Below, one piece after another: positions 1 through 7,386 of a stretch of 30,348 nucleotides of DNA. How positions within the stretch are numbered: position 1 is the stretch's first letter; every line of letters starts with the position of its first letter. The notes beneath the pieces were generated by a model, which saw nothing but the letters and a program-made list of their open reading frames with translations, ran no database searches and was not told where the DNA came from. A program made the position numbers and the translations under genes. Source of the DNA: Candidatus Electronema nielsenii (GTDB lineage: Bacteria > Desulfobacterota > Desulfobulbia > Desulfobulbales > Desulfobulbaceae); the NCBI GenBank assembly GCA_026122915.1, contig JAGIXO010000007.1:1-30348 (forward strand), in the 5' to 3' direction.

Positions 1-1
1 C

Positions 2-37
2 AGGAAAGAGGACAGGGCCTCTGATTTTCTCTTTCCT
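2..37. repeat. 9-bp inverted repeat at the window edge
   Basis: Positions 2-10 are the exact reverse complement of positions 29-37, with an 18-nt spacer that itself contains a GAGG/CCTC pair. No T-run follows, so it is not a convincing terminator. It may belong to the leader of pycA or to the end of a gene outside the window. The rest of 1-230 shows no supported gene and no good promoter. Confidence 0.3.
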
Positions 38-230
38 CAGCAGATCGTCGCTACGAAACAGGCAGCTCCTCCCTCCACCGCCACCCTGACCTTTCGCTTG
101 CTAAGAGCGGGGATTTCTGTTACCTTAGCGGGTTTTGCTTGCGCTCTTCACAATGAACAACACCGGAACCCGGCTCGCTGCATGTTGACCGGCTGCAAGA
201 ATAATTACAACTATCAGGAAGGCGGAACCA

Positions 231-1669
231 TTGAAGACTAAAATACTCGTTGCCAACCGGGGTGAGATAGCCATCCGCATCATCCGGGCCATTCAAGAGC
301 TGAACTATGAAGCTGTCGCCATCTACGAAACACCTGACCGGGACTCCATGCACATCCGCAGTGCTGACGAGGCGGTCTGGATTGGCAACGGCCCGCGCTG
401 CGACTACCTGAACATTGACAAGGTGATTGCTGCTGCCCAGAAGAGCGGGGCCACGGCCATTCATCCCGCTACGGCTTCTTAGCTGAGAACGCCGACTTCG
501 CCCGCGCCTGCGAGAAGGTAGGCATCATCTTCATCGGCCCGCCCTCGGACGTGATTGACAACCTTGGCAACAAGGTCACGGCCCGCAAGATCATGGCTGA
601 AGCAGGCATTCCGATGGTGCCAGGCACGCAGAACCTGCAAGCGGGAGAGGCAGGCTTGCAGGAGGCAGTGGCCTTCGGCAAGCAGTACGGCTACCCGATC
701 ATGCTCAAGGCCACCGCAGGCGGCGGCGGGCGCGGCATCCGCAAGATCGAGCAGGAGAAAGACCTCAAGGATCACTACGCCATGGCCCGCGCCGAAGCCA
801 AGGCTGCGTTCGGCGACGACTCGGTGTATCTTGAGAAGGCCGTGGTCAAGCCCAAGCACATTGAGGTGCAGATCATTGCTGACAAGAAGGGCAGCACCAT
901 TCACCTCGGCACCCGCGACTGCTCCATCCAGCGGCGTAACCAGAAGTTAGTTGAGATCGCCCCGGCCTTTCAGCTCACGCCTGAGCAGCAGGAGGCGATC
1001 AGCCAGACCGCAGTGAAGGCGGCCAAGGCCGCAGGCTACTTCAACGCAGGCACGGTTGAGTTCCTCTTCGATAACGGCAAGTTCTACTTCATGGAGATCA
1101 ACACCCGCCTGCAAGTGGAGCACACGGTCTCGGAGATGATCACCGGCATTGATGTTGTCCGCACCCAGATCAAGCTGGCCATGGGCAAAGACCTCTCCAT
1201 CAAGCAGGAGGACATCCACCTGCGCGGCCATGCCGTGGAGATGCGCATCAACGCCGAAGACCCGAAGAACAACTTCATGCCTGAAGGCGGCAAGACCGTG
1301 CGCGTGTACCGCTCGCCCGGCGGCTATGGCGTGCGTTTGGACGGCTTCTGTTATCAGGGTTTCACCATCCCGCAGGTTTATGACTCGCTCTTAGTCAAGC
1401 TGACCGTCTTCGGCTGGTCGTGGAATGAGACGGTTGACCGCTTGCGCCGCAGCCTGAACAACTTCGTCATCATCGGCCCCAAGACCACTATTCCTTTCTA
1501 CCTAAACCTGATCAACGACCCGGACTTCAAGGCGGGTAGCTTCGACACCTCCTTCCTTGAGACCCACGAGCAGCTCTTCAACTACGAGGAGGACAGCAGC
1601 GAAGTCAATAAGCTGGCCCACCTGATCGCCGAGATTCACTGTAAGGGCGGCAATGCGTATGCGGCGTAG
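231..1669 (+). CDS. pycA: Pyruvate carboxylase subunit A (biotin carboxylase), frameshifted
   Basis: ATP-dependent biotin carboxylase that carboxylates the biotin on the partner carrier domain (PycB, next gene), for oxaloacetate formation. The N-terminus has the family signature ILVANRGEIAIRIIRA; later come the glycine-rich ATP loop (TAGGGGRGIRK), the ATP-grasp motif FMEINTRLQVEH and the C-terminal biotin-carboxylase domain. The start is TTG at 231, preceded by an AGGAAGG ribosome site. The first frame stops at 480-482 (83 codons). The family motif HPGYGFLAENADF is restored if one base (a G) is added at about position 468, where CCCGGCTAC would be expected but CCCGCTAC is present; reading then continues unbroken to 1669. 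The restored length is about 479 residues, normal for the family. Either a sequencing or assembly error or a young lesion. The gene identity is certain; its integrity is not. Confidence 0.9.
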
Positions 1670-1704
1670 GGGCAGAGTTCTGGCTCGCCCGCTTTGCCGC
1701 CGGA

Positions 1705-1842
1705 CTGACAGCAGGCTGTCTCTCAGGGTGACACTACGCTGTCACAGCACGTGACACCATGCTGTCACTCCGACTGACGCTATGCTGTCACATCAGGTGA
1801 CACTGCGCTGTCACCCTGACTGACACTATGCTGACTCCTGAA
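1705..1842. repeat. Six tandem 23-bp units, each with an 18-bp palindromic core
   Basis: Units start at 1705, 1728, 1751, 1774, 1797 and 1820, exactly 23 bp apart. The core is (G/C)TGACA-N6-TGTCAC followed by a variable 5-nt spacer; the first and last units are the most degenerate. Both halves of the dyad are kept in the central four units while the inner six bases and the spacer vary. The period is not a multiple of three and the array lies wholly in the 229-nt gap between pycA and pycB, so it is not coding. It could be an array of binding sites for a dimeric regulator or a set of RNA hairpins between the two cistrons. Confidence 0.9.
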
Positions 1843-1898
1843 GCGGCAGGCACCTGTCTGTCGGAAGGAAAGAATTCATACCATCACGGACACAGGTC

Positions 1899-3806
1899 AT
1901 GACACGAATCACGCAAGACATGGACATTGCCTCGATGCTGGCCGCGCTGCGCCAGGCCGACGGCTATTACATCACCAACACGGCGCGGGACATGTCCCAG
2001 TCGGACTACAAGAACCGCATTCTGCTCCACACCGACCTGCTGGCCGCGCCAGCGCGCGAGGCGGCAGGCTATTTCTCCTTGGAGATAACGGGCGGAGCCT
2101 CGGTGCATGTGGACATTCTCCGCAAGCAGGTAGATCCCTTTCTCAAGCTGGAGCTGCTGCGGCAGGCCATGCCGAACACGATGTTCCAGACCCTCTGCCG
2201 GGGCTTGAACCTCTTCGGCTACCGGCCTTATCCGGCCAACGTCATCCGCTTCACGGTGCGCGAGTTTGCCAAGTATGTGGATGTCTGGCGCACCTTCGAC
2301 TTCCTCAACCATGTGCCGAACATGCAGGCCGTGCTGGAGGAAGTGGGCAAGGCGGGCAAGATCAATGAGCCGTGCATCTGCTTCTCCACCGGGCCGGAGC
2401 ACACTGATGCCTATTACGTGGCTAAGGTGGGCGAGATTCTTGCCGTCACAGGCGCGGACATCACCCTCTGCATCAAGAACCATGGCGGCCTCGGCACGCC
2501 GCGCCGCATTGGTGCGCTGGTCAACGCGATCAAACAGGCCTACCCTGATCTGATCATCCACTACCACGGCCACAACACTGACGGGAATGATGTGGGTCGA
2601 ATCACGGAGGCAGTGCTGAACGGGGCAAAGATCGTGGACGCATCCGACCACGCCTTCACCGGCTACTACGGCCCGCCTGCGGTGCTGACCGTCATCCAGA
2701 CTCTAAAAGATCACGGTAAGACAGCAGTTGGCATTGATGAAGCAGCGGTGATTGCCACGTCCGATGCCATCCGCGACCAGCGTCCGCACTACGCGCAGTT
2801 TGAGTCGCAGATCAAGGGCTTCCAGCCGACCGTGCAGATACACAAATTGCCCGGCGGAGCAATGGGTTCCAGCTTGGAGCAGGCGGCCAAAGGCGGCTTC
2901 TTGGACAAGATGCCGGACATCCTCCACAAGGAGCTGCCCAAGGTGCAGGAGGAGCTGGGCAACTTCTGGAGCGTCACGCCCGGCTCGCAGATTCTGTGGA
3001 CAACTGCTGTCTCCAACGTTCAGCATGGCCGCTACGAGTCGCCCTCTGGCGACCTGAAGAACCTGCTGCTAGGCAAGTACGGCCCCTTCCCCTTCTATCA
3101 GCCTGCGGACTGGATTTATGAGAAGGTCTTTGGCGAGGACTGGCGCAAGGTGCTGGCCGAGCAGGGCGGTGCTGAGGCGATCAGCGACATGGACATCGAG
3201 CAGGAACGGAAGACCCTGACTGACCGCTTGGGCTATGAGCCGACTGAGCAGCAGCTGGTTATCTACCTCCAGCACCCGAACGATGCGGTCAATTTTTACA
3301 AGTTCGAGACGGAGTTCGGCAAGGCGTACGTGCTGCCGCCGTCTATCTTTCTGCGGCAGGGAGGCTTTCCGCTCGGTGAAACCCTGAGCTTCCGCGATCA
3401 CTGCGGCAAGGAGCATATGATTGAGGTCGGCCCGGTGCAGAAGTCAGCCGATGGTCACACCAATGTCTATCTCAACGTGGATCACCACGAGCGAGTTTAT
3501 GTCTTCGAGCCAGTCAAGCCTGCGGGCGCGGCACCGGCGGCGGCCAAGCTCTCGAAAGAGGAGATTGCCGAGCTGGCCAAGGCAGGCGACTTCCGCGCTC
3601 CCTTTGCCGCCAATGTCAGTGCCGTGAGCGTCAAGGCAGGGCAGGAAGTCGCTGCCGGAGATCAGTTGCTGGTCCTCGAAGCAATGAAGATGCAAACCCC
3701 GGTGGTGGCAGAGGCGGCAGGCGTGCTGGCTGTAGTGAGCGTCAAGGTCGGGCAGAGCTTGCAGCCGGGCGATAAGCTGGTGAAGGTGGATGTGAAGGAA
3801 GGGTGA
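1899..3806 (+). CDS. pycB: Pyruvate carboxylase subunit B-like: carboxyltransferase plus biotin carrier
   Basis: Transfers CO2 from carboxybiotin to an alpha-keto acid, most likely pyruvate. Residues about 20-300 form the HMGL-like TIM-barrel carboxyltransferase: NTARDMSQ (metal ligand D31), the probable carbamylated lysine K193 in CIKNHGG, and the metal-binding HYHGHNTDG (H223, H225). A conserved carboxyltransferase C-terminal region follows. An Ala/Pro/Lys linker leads to a biotinyl domain with EAMKM, the biotin lysine being K597, and the usual hydrophobic end. The 635-residue length fits two-subunit pyruvate carboxylase or oxaloacetate decarboxylase alpha. The motifs are more divergent than usual: textbook versions read TLRDAHQS, KDMAG and HTHDTSG, so the exact keto-acid substrate is less sure. 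The ATG at 1899 has only a weak ribosome site. It partners pycA upstream. Confidence 0.88.
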   Translation: MTRITQDMDIASMLAALRQADGYYITNTARDMSQSDYKNRILLHTDLLAAPAREAAGYFSLEITGGASVHVDILRKQVDPFLKLELLRQAMPNTMFQTLCRGLNLFGYRPYPANVIRFTVREFAKYVDVWRTFDFLNHVPNMQAVLEEVGKAGKINEPCICFSTGPEHTDAYYVAKVGEILAVTGADITLCIKNHGGLGTPRRIGALVNAIKQAYPDLIIHYHGHNTDGNDVGRITEAVLNGAKIVDASDHAFTGYYGPPAVLTVIQTLKDHGKTAVGIDEAAVIATSDAIRDQRPHYAQFESQIKGFQPTVQIHKLPGGAMGSSLEQAAKGGFLDKMPDILHKELPKVQEELGNFWSVTPGSQILWTTAVSNVQHGRYESPSGDLKNLLLGKYGPFPFYQPADWIYEKVFGEDWRKVLAEQGGAEAISDMDIEQERKTLTDRLGYEPTEQQLVIYLQHPNDAVNFYKFETEFGKAYVLPPSIFLRQGGFPLGETLSFRDHCGKEHMIEVGPVQKSADGHTNVYLNVDHHERVYVFEPVKPAGAAPAAAKLSKEEIAELAKAGDFRAPFAANVSAVSVKAGQEVAAGDQLLVLEAMKMQTPVVAEAAGVLAVVSVKVGQSLQPGDKLVKVDVKEG

Positions 3807-3820
3807 GAATCAACTAATCA

Positions 3821-3847
3821 AAGGGGTGCCTGCGCTGGGCATCCCTT
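3821..3847 (+). terminator. Hairpin after pycB, terminator-like but without a T-run
   Basis: AAGGGGTGCC (3821-3830) can pair with GGCATCCCTT (3838-3847) with one G-U pair and a 7-nt loop, 14 nt after the pycB stop. The U-tract is absent, so it may be a weak terminator or an RNA-stabilising end. Confidence 0.4.
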
Positions 3848-3931
3848 CCAGTCAACAGTCAATCAGCTTATTAGATTTTTGCCGAGAGCGTATCCTGTCG
3901 GCCCGCCGTTCAAACAGAACAACAGATTGCC

Positions 3932-4717
3932 ATGAATTTGCAGCAGGATTTGCAGCAGGATTTGCAGCAACGGTTGACGCAGAAGCCCTTACTGTTGATG
4001 ACTCATTTAGTGTTGGGCTATCCTTCTTTGGCTGTCAACCGGGAGGTGATCCGGCAGATGGCAGAAAATGAGGTGGATTGCATCGAACTCCAAATACCCT
4101 TTTCCGAACCAATGGCCGATGGGCCGGTGATTCTCAAAGCCAATCAGGAGGCATTAGCAGCGGGCATCAAGGTACGCGATTGCATCGCCTTTGCCGCTGA
4201 AATGGCACGTGAATTCCCTCAGGTCAACTTTCTCTTCATGACCTATTACAACATTGTCTTTCGTTACGGGCTGGCGGATTTTATCCAGCGAGCAGCGAAA
4301 ATCGGCATGAAGGGCTTCATTATTCCTGACCTGCCGCCGGAAGAGGGCAACGAATATCTCCAGTTAGCCAAAGAACACGGCTTGGCGGCGATCATGTTCT
4401 TCACCCCGACTTCCACGGACGAGCGAATGACTGAGATCGCAAGGCAGGGCAGCGGTTTCATCTACTGCGTGGCCCGTAAAGGCGTGACTGGTCAGCACAC
4501 TGAAATGGACGATTCACTTGTCGAATACTTTGGCCGATGCCGGAAGGCGACGGATTTGCCTTTAGCAGTGGGCTTTGGCATAGCTAATCGTGAGGACGTG
4601 GCCTTGCTCCACGGTCGAGCAGATATGGCGGTGATCGGTACAGCCACGATAAAGCTGGTTGACCGCGAGGGTGCGGCGGCAGTTGGGCCGTTTATCCGCT
4701 CGCTGGCCGGGGCTTGA
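3932..4717 (+). CDS. trpA: Tryptophan synthase alpha chain
   Basis: Cleaves indole-3-glycerol phosphate to indole and glyceraldehyde 3-phosphate; normally works in a complex with TrpB. The TIM-barrel motifs are present: catalytic E52 in IELQIPFSEP and D63 in MADGP (equivalent to E49 and D60 of the Salmonella enzyme), the GFIIPDLPPEE loop, the phosphate-binding GVTG, and GFGI near the end. The 261-residue length is typical. The MTHLVLGYPS and FIYCVARKGVTG wording matches a TrpA branch I associate with delta-proteobacteria, rather than the enterobacterial type. No trpB or other trp gene is nearby, so it is an orphan copy here. The N-terminus is extended by an LQQD repeat encoded by a 12-bp tandem repeat (3937-3970). 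The ATG at 3932 lacks a clear ribosome site. Confidence 0.88.
   Translation: MNLQQDLQQDLQQRLTQKPLLLMTHLVLGYPSLAVNREVIRQMAENEVDCIELQIPFSEPMADGPVILKANQEALAAGIKVRDCIAFAAEMAREFPQVNFLFMTYYNIVFRYGLADFIQRAAKIGMKGFIIPDLPPEEGNEYLQLAKEHGLAAIMFFTPTSTDERMTEIARQGSGFIYCVARKGVTGQHTEMDDSLVEYFGRCRKATDLPLAVGFGIANREDVALLHGRADMAVIGTATIKLVDREGAAAVGPFIRSLAGA
3937..3970 (+). repeat. 12-bp tandem repeat inside the trpA start region
   Basis: TTTGCAGCAGGA occurs at 3937-3948 and 3949-3960, with a partial third copy at 3961-3970. It encodes LQQD-LQQD-LQQ directly after the start codon. Because the unit is a multiple of three, copy-number change would alter only the length of the N-terminal tail. Confidence 0.85.
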
Positions 4718-4724
4718 ACTTGAT

Positions 4725-4961
4725 TCAGTCGGCGACCTTTACCGTGATAAAATCTGCCTCCTGATTTCGCAAAGTAAGAGTGCCACCCATGACCCGCAGG
4801 GCTACCGGATCATTGAGCGGGGCGCGCTGCTTGATCGTAATTTCAGTGCCCGGCACAAGGCCCATTTCGCGGATGCGGCGACCCAGCTCACCACCGACCC
4901 GGACCGCAGTGATAGTGCCGCTTTGATTGACCGCCATCTGGCGCAGGTTGAGTTCAGTCAT
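4725..4961 (-). CDS. feoA: FeoA-domain protein
   Basis: A small SH3-like FeoA protein of 78 residues, the cytoplasmic accessory subunit of ferrous-iron uptake by FeoB. The family signature is clear: LRQMAVNQSGTI, then GGELGRRIREMGLVPGTEI and the C-terminal LRVMGGTLTLRNQEADFITV. The ATG at 4961 is preferred because it gives the usual N-terminus (MTELNLRQ); an upstream in-frame TTG at 4994 would add 11 residues unlike the family. No feoB lies in the window, so it may be a stand-alone FeoA domain. It converges on trpA with only 7 bp between the stop codons, and no separate terminator is visible there. Confidence 0.85.
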   Translation of the reverse strand: MTELNLRQMAVNQSGTITAVRVGGELGRRIREMGLVPGTEITIKQRAPLNDPVALRVMGGTLTLRNQEADFITVKVAD

Positions 4962-4998
4962 GACATTTCTTGTGTACACACAGATTGTTAGCAATGCT

Positions 4999-5017
4999 CA
5001 TAAGGAAAAGCCTTATG
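4999..5017. promoter_or_regulatory. Perfect inverted repeat upstream of feoA
   Basis: CATAAGG (4999-5005) and CCTTATG (5011-5017) are exact reverse complements with a 5-nt AAAAG spacer. It lies 37 bp upstream of the feoA ATG, where an operator would be placed. It does not resemble the usual Fur box; the binding protein is unknown. Confidence 0.45.
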
Positions 5018-5100
5018 CGTCGTAACCGCAGGTTATCATAGCCACTCACAGCGGCTTGTCAATCAGTTTCTCTTGCTGAAACGAAAGAATACGTTCCTCC

Positions 5101-5129
5101 TTGACAAAAGAATTTGCTCTCCATAGTAT
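5101..5129 (+). promoter_or_regulatory. Sigma70-type promoter for the 103-aa gene
   Basis: A perfect -35 TTGACA (5101-5106), a 17-bp spacer, and -10 TAGTAT (5124-5129, four of six consensus bases). Transcription would start near 5136, about 57 nt before the ATG at 5193. This is the best promoter seen in the window. Confidence 0.7.
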
Positions 5130-5141
5130 AGAGATACACTG

Positions 5142-5184
5142 TTCTCACAGGGAGAGCAGGCTGTTGAGTCCCTGAGAAAGGAGG
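5142..5184 (+). promoter_or_regulatory. Leader hairpin next to a strong ribosome binding site
   Basis: TTCTCACAGGGA (5142-5153) can pair with TCCCTGAGAA (5169-5178), with a two-base bulge. The 3' arm runs straight into the near-perfect Shine-Dalgarno AAAGGAGG (5177-5184), which sits 8 nt before the ATG at 5193. The structure could modulate access to the ribosome site or stabilise the mRNA. Confidence 0.5.
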
Positions 5185-5192
5185 ATGCACAA

Positions 5193-5504
5193 ATGCCTAA
5201 AGCTTATGCAGGACGGACCGAACCCGGCAACACAGATTGGAAACAAGTTTCTAATGGTCGTGGTGTCTATGTTGACGTTGACACTTCTGATGCTTCTTTT
5301 GATCTTACGAAAGATATACCAGTGTACATCACATCGCTGGGCGGCAAGAACCAGCATTGGGCAACAACAGGAGCCACTTCTATTTACAAGGCAACACATA
5401 AGCGTTTTCGTGTATTTGTCAGGTGGATAGACGGCAGCCCTATCACACCGGAGTATGCCAATGAAGTTGAATGGCATATCAACTGGCTTGGCAGACAGGA
5501 ATGA
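5193..5504 (+). CDS. Small uncharacterised protein, probably all-beta
   Basis: A 103-residue protein without a signal peptide or membrane segment. It is rich in beta-prone, aromatic and Gly/Thr residues. Notable segments are GVYVDVDTSDASF, YITSLGGKNQHW, TGATSIYKATHKRFRVFVRW and EWHINWLG. I recall similar small bacterial domains carrying TSLGG-HW-TGATSIY wording but cannot name a function. The ATG at 5193 is chosen because AAAGGAGG lies at ideal spacing; the ATG at 5185 abuts the ribosome site and opens a frame that looks like a shadow. The gene stands alone with its own promoter, leader hairpin, a large nested hairpin downstream and a strong terminator, which suggests abundant expression. A lectin-like or binding role is only a guess from the predicted fold type. 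Confidence 0.75.
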   Translation: MPKAYAGRTEPGNTDWKQVSNGRGVYVDVDTSDASFDLTKDIPVYITSLGGKNQHWATTGATSIYKATHKRFRVFVRWIDGSPITPEYANEVEWHINWLGRQE

Positions 5505-5529
5505 TAATCCGTATATGATCTCTATCAGT

Positions 5530-5590
5530 TTCCTCCTTCATCTCGTACTACTTCCCCGTCTGCTTTGTGCAGCCGGGGCTGAAGGAGGAA
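5530..5590. other. Large nested hairpin downstream of the 103-aa gene
   Basis: TTCCTCCTTCA (5530-5540) pairs perfectly with TGAAGGAGGAA (5580-5590). Inside it, CCCCG (5554-5558) pairs with CGGGG (5574-5578), and CTGC (5560-5563) with GCAG (5569-5572) around a 5-nt loop. No T-run follows directly; the real terminator comes 35 nt later. On RNA from the + strand the outer arms contain an anti-Shine-Dalgarno-like CCUCCU and a GGAGG. It may be an mRNA 3' structure or a small RNA. Confidence 0.6.
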
Positions 5591-5625
5591 CTTTGTTCTG
5601 ACGATCAAAGAGCAAAGTAATCCGC

Positions 5626-5661
5626 AGCCACGGTTCAGTGCATGAATCGTGGCTTTTTTTA
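5626..5661 (+). terminator. Rho-independent terminator before leuA
   Basis: AGCCACGGTTCA (5626-5637) pairs with TGAATCGTGGCT (5643-5654) with one G-T pair and a 5-nt loop, followed by an unbroken run of T. It ends the 103-aa transcript. It also rules out the GTG at 5649 as the leuA start, since that codon lies in the stem. Confidence 0.88.
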
Positions 5662-5693
5662 TTTACTCGTGCAATCTTTTCAAAGGAAATGCA

Positions 5694-7385
5694 ATGCAGG
5701 CTGACAAATTGAGTAAGTACCGCCCTTGTCCCGCCGTGCCGCTGCGCGACCGCAGTTGGCCGAGCAAGGCCATCACTGTTGCGCCAGCTTGGTGTTCGGT
5801 TGATCTTCGCGACGGCAATCAAGCCCTGCGCCAGCCAATGAACATTGCGCAAAAATTAGAGATGTTTGAACTGCTGGTGGAGATCGGTTTTAAGGAGATT
5901 GAGGTTGGTTTTCCGGCGGCCTCCACGATTGAGTACGATTTCCTCCGCAAGCTGATTGAAGAAGGCCATATTCCCGATGATGTAACTGTGCAGGTGCTGA
6001 CTCAGGCCCGCGAGCCGTTGATCCGCAAGACCTTTGAGGCTCTGCGCGACGCAAAAAAAGCCATCGTTCACCTCTACAACTCCACCTCCACCTTGCAGCG
6101 TGAGGTGGTCTTCAAGATGGGACAGCAGGAGATCATTGCCTTGGGCGTGCGAGGCGCAGAGGTTATCCGCGAGGAAGCGGCCCGGTTTGACGGCGATATC
6201 CGTTATGAATACTCACCGGAGAGCTTCACAGGCACTGAGCTTGATTTTGCTTTAGAAATTTGTGAAGCCGTGGCTGCTGTCTGGGAGCCAAGCCCGGAGC
6301 GCCCTGTGATTCTCAACTTGCCTGCCACGGTCGAGATGTCCACGCCCAATATTTACGCCGACCAAATCGAGTGGTTCATCCGCAAGTTGAAGCAACGCGA
6401 TAGTATCCGCATCAGTCTGCACGCCCACAACGACCGAGGCTGTGCGGTTGCGGCCACCGAGCTGGCCCTGATGGCCGGAGCTGATCGGGTGGAAGGCACC
6501 CTCTTCGGTAACGGTGAGCGCACCGGCAATGTTGATATTCTCACCTTGGCATTGAACATGTTCAGTCAAGGCGTTGATCCCAAACTTGATTTTTCCAACA
6601 TCAACCGAGTGACGGAGGTCTATCAACGCTGCACAAGCCTGCCCGTGCATCCCCGCCATCCCTACGTGGGCGAGCTGGTTTATACCGCTTTTTCTGGCTC
6701 ACATCAGGATGCAATTAGTAAAGGTATGGAGGCGTTGGAGAACAATAAATCTGGTCTATGGGCTGTGCCTTATTTGCCGATTGACCCCAAAGATGTGGGC
6801 CGTAGCTATGAGTCGATCATCTGCATCAACAGTCAGTCGGGCAAGGGCGGTGCGGCCTATATCATGAATCAGGAATTCGGCTATAAGCTACCGAAGAAGA
6901 TGCGGCCTGGTTTTGGTCGCTTAGTGCAGGAAGAGACTGAGCGAGTGGGGAGCGAGTTATCTGCCAAGGCTGTACTCGCGGTCTTTGAACGGGAATATTT
7001 GCGCCAGCAACAGGGCGGCATTCGGCTGAAACAGTTTAACGTGGTCAAGCGGCATGTTGACCAGCACGAGGAAATGTCGGTTGCGAACATCGAAGCGGTG
7101 GTCGAAATTGGCGACAGAGAGCTGCATCTACAGGAAAGCGGCAACGGTCCTCTGGATGCCTTCTGCGCCGCTTTAAGAAGGGACGCAGGATTGGACTTCG
7201 CCCTTACCTCTTACCACGAACACGCGCTGACCGAGGGTTCATCCGCTAAGGCTGTGACTTATATTGAGGTGCTGGGCAGCGATCATGGTGAAGCGTGGTG
7301 GGGTGCTGGAATCGATACGGACATCATCATTTCCTCAATCAAGGCACTCCTCAGTGCCATTAATAGAATGCAGGCTGGACGCTGA
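5694..7385 (+). CDS. leuA: 2-isopropylmalate synthase
   Basis: First committed step of leucine biosynthesis: condenses acetyl-CoA and 2-oxoisovalerate. The protein has 563 residues and belongs to the long LeuA branch (Corynebacterium/yeast type). Motifs: PAWCSVDLRDGNQAL with metal ligand D40, the family HxHND in HAHNDRGCAV, GTLFGNGERTGN, and the linker followed by a C-terminal allosteric domain (from about residue 420) that normally binds leucine. The ATG at 5694 follows AAAGGAAA at good spacing. No promoter is obvious between the preceding terminator and the start. creA follows one base after the stop, so the two are probably co-transcribed. No other leu gene is in the window. Confidence 0.95.
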   Translation: MQADKLSKYRPCPAVPLRDRSWPSKAITVAPAWCSVDLRDGNQALRQPMNIAQKLEMFELLVEIGFKEIEVGFPAASTIEYDFLRKLIEEGHIPDDVTVQVLTQAREPLIRKTFEALRDAKKAIVHLYNSTSTLQREVVFKMGQQEIIALGVRGAEVIREEAARFDGDIRYEYSPESFTGTELDFALEICEAVAAVWEPSPERPVILNLPATVEMSTPNIYADQIEWFIRKLKQRDSIRISLHAHNDRGCAVAATELALMAGADRVEGTLFGNGERTGNVDILTLALNMFSQGVDPKLDFSNINRVTEVYQRCTSLPVHPRHPYVGELVYTAFSGSHQDAISKGMEALENNKSGLWAVPYLPIDPKDVGRSYESIICINSQSGKGGAAYIMNQEFGYKLPKKMRPGFGRLVQEETERVGSELSAKAVLAVFEREYLRQQQGGIRLKQFNVVKRHVDQHEEMSVANIEAVVEIGDRELHLQESGNGPLDAFCAALRRDAGLDFALTSYHEHALTEGSSAKAVTYIEVLGSDHGEAWWGAGIDTDIIISSIKALLSAINRMQAGR

Positions 7386-7386
7386 T

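Noticed and set aside
465..482. Programmed frameshifting in pycA or ldh
   Set aside because: Neither break has a slippery heptamer or downstream structure, and such recoding is not known in these families.
1705..1842. CRISPR array
   Set aside because: The 5-nt spacers are far too short and the 23-bp units degenerate; no cas gene is present.
1884..2651. Long open frame on the - strand opposite pycB (255 codons)
   Set aside because: It is opposite a clear enzyme gene with conserved motifs, has no ribosome site and no recognisable protein sequence.
5185..5430. Alternative 81-codon frame starting at ATG 5185
   Set aside because: Its ATG touches the Shine-Dalgarno, while the frame from 5193 has ideal spacing and a protein-like sequence with conserved aromatic and Gly positions.
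5649..5693. Upstream GTG start for leuA
   Set aside because: It lies in the stem of a strong terminator; the ATG at 5694 has a proper ribosome site and family-like N-terminus.
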